Shown here one piece after another: positions 24,928 to 32,097 of a stretch of 49,015 nucleotides of DNA. Source of the DNA: Puniceibacterium sp. (GTDB lineage: Bacteria; Pseudomonadota; Alphaproteobacteria; Rhodobacterales; Rhodobacteraceae); contig JAGXGV010000004.1 in the NCBI GenBank assembly GCA_024636635.1, positions 1 to 49,015 of the forward strand, given 5' to 3'. How positions within the stretch are numbered: position 1 is the stretch's first letter; each line of letters starts with the position of its first letter. The notes under the pieces were generated by a model. It did not search any database, had not been told where the DNA came from, and was given only the letters and a program-made list of their open reading frames with translations. Position numbers and translations under genes: made by a program.

Positions 24928-25572
24928 ATGGTCTACGTCAAATGGGTGATCATCCTGCTGTTCTGGGCCTGTGTCGGGGCCTTCCTGCATTATACCCTGC
25001 CACAGCACGATATCGTGCGCGTCACGGACACCTATACGCGGCGCGTGGACCCGGGAGAGAACCGGTGGTTCTGGGCGCAGGCGGATGTGGGCACGGATGG
25101 CACGCTGGTCAACCGCGACGTCTTTTTCATCCAGACGCGGCGGGCCGGGGAGGACGTGATGGTCTACCGGAACGAGGATACCGGCTGGGGCTGGCCGCCG
25201 TATTTCAAGTTTGACACCTCGAACCTCCAGGCCGAGGCGTCGGACCTGCGCTCCACGTCCGAGGCGCCGCGATGGGCGGTGCTGACGCACTACGGCTGGC
25301 GCAACGAATTCTTCACGATCTTTCCCAACGCTGTGGGTATCCGACCCGTGGACGGGCCGGATGTGCGCATCATCCCGTGGGTGAACATCTTCATTCTCAC
25401 GATTCTGGCCGCCTTTATCTGGGCCTTCTGGGTGCGCTGGCGCCGGTTCAAACGCAACCGGATCAACCCGGTGCTTGCCGACATGAACGAAGGATTCGAG
25501 GCGGCGGGTGATTCCTTTGCCGAACGGCGTGGCCGCTTCGGGCGCTGGCGGGACAGCTGGAAATCGAAGTGA
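24928..25572 (+). CDS. Membrane protein, probably DUF1523 family (214 aa)
   Basis: It has an N-terminal membrane helix (5-25), a periplasmic-looking domain of about 120 residues, a second helix at about 152-172 (IPWVNIFILTILAAFIWAF) and a basic cytoplasmic tail (FKRNRINPVLADMNE). The opening, with FLHYTLPQHDIVRV, recalls the Rhodobacterales DUF1523 family; I give this from memory. It is the last gene of the cluster and its end faces the exonuclease gene 14 bp away on the other strand. Confidence 0.78.
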   Translation: MVYVKWVIILLFWACVGAFLHYTLPQHDIVRVTDTYTRRVDPGENRWFWAQADVGTDGTLVNRDVFFIQTRRAGEDVMVYRNEDTGWGWPPYFKFDTSNLQAEASDLRSTSEAPRWAVLTHYGWRNEFFTIFPNAVGIRPVDGPDVRIIPWVNIFILTILAAFIWAFWVRWRRFKRNRINPVLADMNEGFEAAGDSFAERRGRFGRWRDSWKSK

Positions 25573-25586
25573 TCCCTGGACCTGCG

Positions 25587-26987
25587 TCAGCGGTTCATGT
25601 CGGGCAGCAGTCGCTGGTGGCGGCGCATCGCATTCACGGCATCGCGCAGCGTGTGGACGCCGCGCGCCTCAAGGATCGGCAGTAGCCGCAGCAGGACCGA
25701 GGCGGTGGCGCGCGCATCCCCCATCGCTGTATGCCGCGCCGCGCCTTCGATCCGGATCCCCAGGCGTTCGGCAATGGCATCCAGCGTATGCTCTTCGGTT
25801 TCGCCGAACACTGCCGCCGACAGCAACACCGTATCCAGCACCGGATTGTCAAAGGAAACACCGGTCACGTCCGCATGGCGCCGGAGAAAGGCCAGATCGA
25901 ACGGCGCGTTATGCGCCACCAGCACCGCGTCGCGGGCAAAATCATGAAACCGCCGCGCGGCGATGCGGATATCGGGGGCCCCGGTTACCATCGCATCGGT
26001 GATGCCGTGGATGCGCGCCGAGGCCGGGGGGATCGGGCGGCCGGGATCGACAAGCGTCTCGAATGTCTCGCCGGGGATCATCCGGCCCTTCATCGCACGG
26101 ACCGCACCAATCTGCACGATTTCGTCGCGCGTGGTGTCCAGCCCTGTCGTTTCCGTATCGAAGATCACAAAGGTCAGCGCCGAAAGCGGCGTATCGGCCA
26201 CATCGCCGTTCCCGGCGCGGTCGATCAGATCGAAATCGAAGACAAGCGGCCGTTCGGCCATCACGGCGTCATCCACCTCGATCGCAAGGACATAGCCGCG
26301 CGCCTGACCGATCAGCCGGATGCGCGCCCGCACGCTGCCCAGCCCGTCGGCCGTGGGCAGGTCCACATCGGCAAAGCGGCGGTCGGTGGCGGTTTGCAGG
26401 CGCGTGACCGCCTCGGTCAACGGAGCGCGCTCGAAGTACTCGAACACCGACCGGTCAAGACCCAGGGTCGCGACCTGCCCCAGCGCGTGTACGCATTGCC
26501 GGTCATACAGGGTGATCCGGTCGCGCGCATCCACCACCATGACGGCCACCGGAATCTCTGACAGGATCGCGGCAAGCTGGGCCTTTTCGGCCTCTAGATC
26601 CGCAGTCGCCAGTGCCAGGCGGGATTCGACTTCGTTTCTTTCTGTGGTCAGACGCTCGCACAGCGCGGCGGCGGCGGGGCCAAGGTCGCCCAGGTGGCGC
26701 GCCGAGGCGATATCCAGCCCGTCAGAGACGCCGCCATGGGCGCGGGCCCGTAGCCCGGCGGCAATCCTGTCGATCACGCGCGCGACATTCTCGTCAAAAA
26801 GCCGCCAGATCAGGACGATGGTCAGGCCCGTTGCGAACAGGGAAACCACGGCCGCCACGGTCAACGCCGGCATCGCCTCGGGTGCACGGCGCCATCCCAG
26901 CCAGACACCTGCCAGAGTGGCCGCAACCGCACCCCCGACGATGGCGGCGAACAGCAAAAGCACGCGCAGCCGGAGCGAGGCGCGCAT
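25587..26987 (-). CDS. Membrane-anchored PAS domain-DnaQ-like 3'-5' exonuclease
   Basis: There are two N-terminal membrane helices (about 8-30 and 42-65), a HAMP-like linker with a coiled coil, a PAS-like sensor (ILSEIPVAVMVVDARDRITLYD) and a C-terminal DEDDh exonuclease. The nuclease residues are in FDTETTGLD, VLVAHNAPFDLAFLRRH and HTAMGDARAT. It is usually annotated as a Pol III epsilon-like protein, but the sensor and membrane anchor point to signalling or turnover at the membrane. The ATG at 26987 starts one base after the stop of the upstream gene; a GTG at 27002 is an alternative. It is the last gene of the symporter operon, an association also known from Shewanella and Vibrio loci. Confidence 0.88.
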   Translation of the reverse strand: MRASLRLRVLLLFAAIVGGAVAATLAGVWLGWRRAPEAMPALTVAAVVSLFATGLTIVLIWRLFDENVARVIDRIAAGLRARAHGGVSDGLDIASARHLGDLGPAAAALCERLTTERNEVESRLALATADLEAEKAQLAAILSEIPVAVMVVDARDRITLYDRQCVHALGQVATLGLDRSVFEYFERAPLTEAVTRLQTATDRRFADVDLPTADGLGSVRARIRLIGQARGYVLAIEVDDAVMAERPLVFDFDLIDRAGNGDVADTPLSALTFVIFDTETTGLDTTRDEIVQIGAVRAMKGRMIPGETFETLVDPGRPIPPASARIHGITDAMVTGAPDIRIAARRFHDFARDAVLVAHNAPFDLAFLRRHADVTGVSFDNPVLDTVLLSAAVFGETEEHTLDAIAERLGIRIEGAARHTAMGDARATASVLLRLLPILEARGVHTLRDAVNAMRRHQRLLPDMNR

Positions 26988-26988
26988 C

Positions 26989-27507
26989 TCAGATCGCCTC
27001 ACAGGCCGTTTGTGTCACCGGGTCACCGGGATCTGTGGCGATCCAGTTCGCCTCTGGCACGCTGCCGTCCCCGGACAATTCGACGCCGCCCCGCAGGTCG
27101 GCGCGCCGCCCTTGCAGGCAGTCGAAAACCGATGTCACGCGCACTGTCGGCGTCCAGCGGCCAAAGAGATAGACATCCACCATTTTCTGCCCCTCGACAT
27201 CGGCATGGGTCCGGGCCGATCGGTGATCGACCGCGACAAAGCGGTCGACGTAGCGCACCACATAGGTCCAGGGCCGCCAGATCGCCCGGCTTTCATGCGT
27301 CGAGGCCACCTCGACCTGATCCGGCAACCCGGCCGCCGTGCGACCATACCAGGAATATTCCAGCGAGATCGCAACCACCAGCATCGCGCCGCCTGCCGCA
27401 ACGGGAACGATCCAGCCCGGCAGGGTGCGGATTGTCCGGCGAGCCAAGGCACCAACGCCCCCTGCGGCAAAGCCCGCGACGATGACGGCGATCAGTTCAA
27501 ACAGCAT
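26989..27507 (-). CDS. Small membrane protein of unknown function (172 aa)
   Basis: The N-terminal ~50 residues form two hydrophobic segments (LFELIAVIVAGFAAGGVGAL and WIVPVAAGGAMLVVAISLEY). The rest is a soluble domain, probably periplasmic, with two cysteines (SVFDCLQG and QTACEAI) that could form a disulfide. It has AGGA nine bases before the ATG. It is 30 bp after the DUF294 gene and touches the exonuclease gene. No function known to me. Confidence 0.75.
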   Translation of the reverse strand: MLFELIAVIVAGFAAGGVGALARRTIRTLPGWIVPVAAGGAMLVVAISLEYSWYGRTAAGLPDQVEVASTHESRAIWRPWTYVVRYVDRFVAVDHRSARTHADVEGQKMVDVYLFGRWTPTVRVTSVFDCLQGRRADLRGGVELSGDGSVPEANWIATDPGDPVTQTACEAI

Positions 27508-27537
27508 GGGGTCATCCTTTTGCGGCCCTTGGGTGCG

Positions 27538-29403
27538 TCACGGCAGACTCCGGCCCTGACCGGCAGCCGATTGCATACGGCGGACCACGACAAAGGCGTC
27601 GCGCAGGTGGCTGCGTTCGAATTCGCTCAGATCTGCGGGCGCCATGAAATTGTCGGGCTTCTGACCGCGCCGCACCTGTTTCGCCTGATGATCAAGCCGG
27701 GTCTGCGCGATCAGGTCGTAGGCGTCCAGCAGATCGCGCCCGCCACCGTCAGAAATCACGCCCGCATCGCGTGCCGCCTCGATCCGGGCGCGGGTCCGCA
27801 CCGGGGCAAGCCGACCACGCAGCGCATAGATCCGTCCCAGATCGACAACCGGCACCACGCCGCTCAGCTTGAGGTCGAGGCGGTCGCGATGTTCGCCCGC
27901 GCGTAGTGTGGTCAGCCCCCGCCACAGTCCCAGCGGCGGCGCGTGGGTCAGCGCGTTTGACACCATATGTGCAACAAATATCGAGTTTTTCGACGCGGCT
28001 TTCAGCGTTTCGGAATGCAACCCATCGTAAAGTGTGTGGTCGCCGCCGATCGGGCGCAGGTCGAACATGACGGAGGCCAGCATCTGCGCCATAGGGTCGG
28101 GTCGGTCGATCCAGCCGCGGAAGTATTTTCGCCAGACGCGGACCGGCTGGCGCCAGCGCGGCGTGGTCGCCATCATTTCACCCGGGCAGAAGACATAGCC
28201 GCATTCGTCCAGTCCGTTCGAGACATATGCTGCCAGAGCCCCAAAATAGGCATCGTGTTCGGGGCGCGCGTCGTCGGACAGCATCATCGCATTGTCCTGA
28301 TCCGACACGCCGGTCTGTTCCTGCCGACCCTGACTGCCGCAGGCAAGCCAGAGATAGGGCACTGGCGGCGAGCCGAGATCCGCCTCGGCCAGCGTCAGCA
28401 GACGCCGCGTGACCGCATCGGCGATGTCGGTGATCAGCCTTGTGACCACATCGTGGCGGTTGCCCGCCCCGACAAGCTGGGCCAGCAACTGGGGAATGCG
28501 CGCCGTGGCTCGCGCAAGCGCCGCACCATCCGGTGCCCGCGCCACATCGCCGATCACTCCGGCCGAGCTTTCGGCCTGGAACCGGGTCAGGTCGGTCTGG
28601 GTGACGATGCCGACAAGCCCGGTATTTCCCGCGCCAGTGTTGCCCAGGCCAGTGCTGCCCAGGCCAGTGTTGCCCAGGCCAGTGTTGCCCAGGATCGGCA
28701 CATGACCGATACCCCGTTCCATCATAAGATGCAGCACGTCAGAGCCGATGGCATCAGCGGGCAGGCTGACCGGATCGGGAGTCATGGCGCGTGTCACCGG
28801 CGCATCCGGCGACAGTCCTTCGGCCACGACGCGCCCCGATATGTCGCGGATGGTCAGAATGCCCAGCAGGAGGCCGCGCTCTGCGACCATCAATGACGAG
28901 ATGTGCCGGTCGCGCATGATCCGCGCGGCATCGGCAATGGTCGTTTCCGGGCCGATGGTGGCCGGATCAGGCGTCATCAACTGATCTACGCGCAGTGTGG
29001 CCAGCCCGGGCGGTTGCGCCCGGGGCGGGCGGGCGCGGGCAAAGAAATCGCGCAATTCGGCGTTGCCGTCGATCAGCGCGCGGAATTGCCCGGCAGGCAG
29101 CATCAAAAGCTCGGTTGCGGCCAGCGCGCGGGCGGTGGTGGCCGCACGCCCGTCGCGCATCAGCCCGCGTTCGCCGAACACGTTGCGCGGACCCAGAGTC
29201 GACAGCGTCCCGCCGTCCTGGTCCGTCACCTCGACGCTGCCTGAACGCAGGATGTACAAACCTTCAAGAAGGTCACCCACGCGGTAGACTGTGTCGCCCG
29301 CGTCAACCCGCCGCATCCGGAAATCGCCTGACAGGGCGTCCAGCGCCTCGAACGTCAGCGTGCTCCACGGATGGATCGTGGCAAGGAATTCGGTATCGTT
29401 CAT
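27538..29403 (-). CDS. cNMP-binding/CBS/DUF294 nucleotidyltransferase-like protein
   Basis: The domains in order are a cyclic-nucleotide-binding fold (about 15-130, FGERGLMRDGRAATT), two CBS repeats (about 150-290), a DUF294 nucleotidyltransferase-like domain (LWLACGSQGRQEQTGVSDQDNAMML) and a C-terminal DUF294 helical domain. The length is 621 aa from ATG 29403; the longer frame to 29790 is low-complexity read-through. The second CBS repeat is interrupted by a tandem GNTGL repeat (see 28633-28692). It lies between a symporter and an exonuclease gene; in other bacteria this protein accompanies acetate-type symporters, where it may adjust uptake or signal nucleotide state. Confidence 0.88.
   Translation of the reverse strand: MNDTEFLATIHPWSTLTFEALDALSGDFRMRRVDAGDTVYRVGDLLEGLYILRSGSVEVTDQDGGTLSTLGPRNVFGERGLMRDGRAATTARALAATELLMLPAGQFRALIDGNAELRDFFARARPPRAQPPGLATLRVDQLMTPDPATIGPETTIADAARIMRDRHISSLMVAERGLLLGILTIRDISGRVVAEGLSPDAPVTRAMTPDPVSLPADAIGSDVLHLMMERGIGHVPILGNTGLGNTGLGSTGLGNTGAGNTGLVGIVTQTDLTRFQAESSAGVIGDVARAPDGAALARATARIPQLLAQLVGAGNRHDVVTRLITDIADAVTRRLLTLAEADLGSPPVPYLWLACGSQGRQEQTGVSDQDNAMMLSDDARPEHDAYFGALAAYVSNGLDECGYVFCPGEMMATTPRWRQPVRVWRKYFRGWIDRPDPMAQMLASVMFDLRPIGGDHTLYDGLHSETLKAASKNSIFVAHMVSNALTHAPPLGLWRGLTTLRAGEHRDRLDLKLSGVVPVVDLGRIYALRGRLAPVRTRARIEAARDAGVISDGGGRDLLDAYDLIAQTRLDHQAKQVRRGQKPDNFMAPADLSEFERSHLRDAFVVVRRMQSAAGQGRSLP
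28633..28692 (-). repeat. 15-bp tandem repeat inside the DUF294 gene
   Basis: Four copies of GCCAGTGTTGCCCAG (plus strand) lie head to tail, one with a single T-to-C change; a degenerate copy precedes them at 28618-28632. Each encodes five residues, giving LGNTG LGNTG LGSTG LGNTG AGNTG. As 15 is a multiple of three, copy-number changes keep the frame. The repeat lies in a loop of the second CBS domain, between HVPIL and VGIVTQTD. Confidence 0.9.
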
Positions 29404-29424
29404 CAAAGGCCCCAGAGAAGCGAA

Positions 29425-29493
29425 TGCCCCGACCGCGCATTGCGGACGGGGCAGGCGCAGTATGTCTGGCGGGCACCGCGCGCGATGCCCGCC
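29425..29493 (-). terminator. Two GC-rich hairpins after the symporter gene
   Basis: The first hairpin (29425-29453) has 12-base arms TGCCCCGACCGC/GCGGACGGGGCA with one mismatch. The second (29468-29493) has perfect 8-base arms GGCGGGCA/TGCCCGCC. Both fill the 97-bp gap between the symporter stop and the DUF294 start. There is no clear U run, so partial termination or mRNA 3'-end protection is more likely than full termination. Confidence 0.55.
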
Positions 29494-29500
29494 CCTGTCA

Positions 29501-31267
29501 TCAGTGGTCTGTCGCAGTGCCAGCGCCGCGCGGCACCCGGACGCTTTCGACCAGCTGCTTGATGTGGTCGGGCGTTTCGGCCGTCGATTTCGACACGAAA
29601 TAAGCCACCGCAAAGTTAAGCATGGCGCCCACCGCACCGATGGCCGTCGACTGGATCCCGAACAGCGAGCCCGAGATCGTATCCTCGAACTGGTTGGTAC
29701 CGGGAACAAAGAACCAGCCCTTGTGCAGGAAGATGTAGACCACGGTAAAGACCAGACCTGCAAGCATGCCCGCAACCGCTCCCTTGTCATTGATGGTCTT
29801 TGTGAAGATGCCCATCATCAGCGCCGGGAAGATCGTTGCCGCCGCAAGTCCGAAGGCCAGCGCCACCGTCTGGGCCGCAAAGCCCGGAGGGTTGAGGCCC
29901 AGCCAGGTGGCCACAGCAATCGCCACTGCCATCGAGATCCGCGCCGCCATAAGCTCTCCGCGTTCCGAGATGTTCGGGTTGAACCGACCCTTGATCAAAT
30001 CGTGGCTGACCGCGCCCGAAATCGCCAGCAGAAGACCCGCCGCCGTAGACAGTGCCGCCGCAAGGCCGCCGGCAGCGACAAGGGCGATCACCCAGCTGGG
30101 CAGGTTGGCGATTTCCGGGTTGGCAAGGACCAGAATGTCGTTGTTGACGGTCAGTTCATTGCCTTCCCAGCCACGCTCCTGTGCGATCGCGGCGCCTTCG
30201 CTGTAATACTGGATGCGACCGTCGCCGTTCAGATCATCGAACGATATCAGACCGGTGACTTCCCAGTTGCGGATCCAGTCGGCGCGATCTTCGTATGCGA
30301 TCGGCTCTTCTGCGGTTCCGTTGGGATAGATCGTGTCCAGCAGGTTCAGACGCGCCATCGCAGCCACGGCCGGGGCCGTGAGGTAGAGCAGTGCAATGAA
30401 AACAAGCGCCCAGCCCGCCGAAATCCGCGCGTCCGACACCCGCGGCACGGTGAAGAAACGGATGATGACATGCGGCAGGCCCGCGGTGCCGATCATCAGC
30501 GACAGGGTGAACAGCGTCATGTTGATGACGGCCGAAGGCGCCGGATCCTGCGAGGTGTATTCGCGGAAGCCAAGGTCGGTGACGACTTCGTTCAGGCGTG
30601 CAAGCAGCGGTTCACCCGTCGGCGTGTAGTTCGAGAACAGGCCCAGACCGGGGATCGGGTTTCCGGTCAGTTGCAGCGAGATGAAGATTGCGGGGATGGT
30701 ATAGGCCGTGATCAGCACGATGTATTGCGCCACCTGTGTGTAGGTGATGCCCTTCATCCCGCCCAGGACGGCATAGAGAAAGACCACTGCCGCACCGATG
30801 TACAGGCCGGTCGAAACCTCGACCTCGAGAAAGCGTGAAAAGGCCACGCCCACTCCGGTCATCTGGCCAATGACATAGGTGACAGAGGCCACGATCAGGC
30901 AAATTACCGCGACAAGCCGCGCGGTCGGGCTGTAGAACCGGTCACCGATGAACTCGGGCACGGTGAACTTGCCGAATTTGCGCAGGTAAGGCGCAAGCAA
31001 CAGCGCCAGCAGCACATAGCCCCCAGTCCAACCCATCAGATAGGCCGAGCCGTCATAGCCCAATACGGCAATCAGGCCGGCCATCGAGATGAAAGAGGCA
31101 GCCGACATCCAGTCCGCCGCCGTTGCCATGCCGTTTGTGATCGGGTGAACACCCCGGTTGGCGGCATAGAACTCGGCAGTCGATCCGGCGCGGGCCCAGA
31201 TTGCGATCCCGATATACAGCGCGAACGTGGCGCCTACCACAATCAGGTTGAGTGTGTATTGATCCAT
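29501..31267 (-). CDS. Sodium:solute symporter, large subunit (acetate/monocarboxylate type)
   Basis: This 588-aa SSS/SLC5-family permease has about 13 membrane helices, a typical start (YTLNLIVVGATFALYIGIAIW) and the conserved motif GGMKGITYTQVAQYIVL. A ~90-residue hydrophilic insertion (about 315-400), containing DDLNGDGRIQYYSEG, is characteristic of the VC_2705-like subfamily that works with a DUF4212 small subunit. The insertion's DLNGDGRIQY is EF-hand-like, so calcium binding is possible. ATG 31267 has AGGAG ten bases upstream, overlapping the end of the small subunit gene. The substrate is probably acetate or a similar small acid; acetate would also be produced by the deoC-ALDH unit. 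Confidence 0.92.
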   Translation of the reverse strand: MDQYTLNLIVVGATFALYIGIAIWARAGSTAEFYAANRGVHPITNGMATAADWMSAASFISMAGLIAVLGYDGSAYLMGWTGGYVLLALLLAPYLRKFGKFTVPEFIGDRFYSPTARLVAVICLIVASVTYVIGQMTGVGVAFSRFLEVEVSTGLYIGAAVVFLYAVLGGMKGITYTQVAQYIVLITAYTIPAIFISLQLTGNPIPGLGLFSNYTPTGEPLLARLNEVVTDLGFREYTSQDPAPSAVINMTLFTLSLMIGTAGLPHVIIRFFTVPRVSDARISAGWALVFIALLYLTAPAVAAMARLNLLDTIYPNGTAEEPIAYEDRADWIRNWEVTGLISFDDLNGDGRIQYYSEGAAIAQERGWEGNELTVNNDILVLANPEIANLPSWVIALVAAGGLAAALSTAAGLLLAISGAVSHDLIKGRFNPNISERGELMAARISMAVAIAVATWLGLNPPGFAAQTVALAFGLAAATIFPALMMGIFTKTINDKGAVAGMLAGLVFTVVYIFLHKGWFFVPGTNQFEDTISGSLFGIQSTAIGAVGAMLNFAVAYFVSKSTAETPDHIKQLVESVRVPRGAGTATDH

Positions 31268-31273
31268 CTGTTC

Positions 31274-31561
31274 TTACTCCTCGTCGACGCCATATTGACT
31301 GTCGAGTTTGTTCATGCGCCAGGCGTAAAAGAATATCAGCACGATGAAGACCAGGATGGATCCCTGCTGGGCAAACCAGAACCCCAGATCGGTCCCGCCG
31401 ATCGTGATCCCCTGAAGCAACGGGCGAAGCAGGATGCCGAAGCCGAAGCTGACGATGCCCCAGATGATCAAGCAGCCGATGATGGTGCGAACGTTGGCTT
31501 TCCAGTACCCCGCCCCGTCGCTGTCTGCACGACGGGCCGTGCGGGTGGTTCGATCGGCCAT
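31274..31561 (-). CDS. DUF4212 small subunit of sodium/solute symporter
   Basis: The 95-aa protein has two membrane helices (YWKANVRTIIGCLIIWGIVSFGFG and the segment ending FIVLIFFYAWRMNKL). The YWxxN and the final YGVDEE are typical of the small subunit. AAGGAGG lies seven bases before the ATG. It starts the five-gene operon, six bases ahead of the large subunit. Confidence 0.9.
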   Translation of the reverse strand: MADRTTRTARRADSDGAGYWKANVRTIIGCLIIWGIVSFGFGILLRPLLQGITIGGTDLGFWFAQQGSILVFIVLIFFYAWRMNKLDSQYGVDEE

Positions 31562-31885
31562 GGGCCTTCCTCCTTGGTTGTGCCGGTTTTCCGACTTTAT
31601 GTATTTAATATCAAAAGATTGCGTTGTTTCTGTGTGTCACATGGGGCGCGGAACTTTGTGGATGAGCCGAATGCTTCGGTCTGCGCCACAGAAAGGCTTG
31701 CGTGATGATTATGATGGCAGACGAACTGATCGCGTTGCCCATGCCAAAGCTCCCCCTTTGCGAATCAGCCTTTGCTGATCTTGCCACAAGCTTAGGCGCT
31801 GAGTAGCAATCCAGCTATGGGATGATGCAAAACCAGAAGAACAGTTGTCAATTTCTTTACTGTGCTGGTATTCGGCGGTTTACCC
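31562..31885. other. Non-coding stretch upstream of the symporter operon
   Basis: This is 324 bp with no convincing gene in any frame. The part next to the symporter operon (about 31590-31625) is AT-rich and should hold its promoter; I cannot place the boxes with confidence. The part near 31750-31885 is adjacent to the IS remnant and may include decayed flanking DNA. Confidence 0.5.
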
Positions 31886-32073
31886 GGCTTTGCTGCGTGA
31901 CCGCCGCGAGCGATTCACCTCGTGAATCCAGCGCGGTAGTTGTGGTGCAAGAGCTGACCCATGCCACCGGGCACCACGAATCCCTGACGCTGCGTGGCTC
32001 TGTGACGAACTGGTTCGATCCGGAAATGGATTGGGTACCGCCACTGCCGGGCAAGCGGGGCCGAAAGCCTTAG
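31886..32073 (+). mobile_element. Remnant of an IS5-family (IS903-like) element
   Basis: GGCTTTGCTGCGTGACC at 31886 resembles the terminal inverted repeat of IS903-type elements (GGCTTTGTTG...). About 90 bp later the frame ending at 32073 reads SLTLRGSVTNWFDPEMDW then LPGKRGRKP and a stop, close to the start of IS5-family transposases (RGSLTVWFDPEM...GKRGRQ). The expected first ~25 residues and all later domains are absent. A perfect hairpin GATTCACCTCGTGAATC is at 31912-31928. No right end was found. It lies 25 bp from the end of the cellulose operon. Confidence 0.6.
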
Positions 32074-32097
32074 TTTTGCGATACTGCGAGCCAGCCA

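Noticed and set aside
18561-25572. Interpretation as a phage-defence island
   Set aside because: An AAA+ ATPase and a nuclease side by side invite this idea, but apart from the small GIY-YIG gene the codon use is native, and no integrase, restriction or toxin gene is near. I keep it as an unassigned system.
29404-29790. N-terminal extension of the DUF294 protein up to 29790
   Set aside because: The added 129 residues are Arg/Ser-rich antisense of the symporter gene and overlap its coding region. The family start is at MNDTEF (29403).
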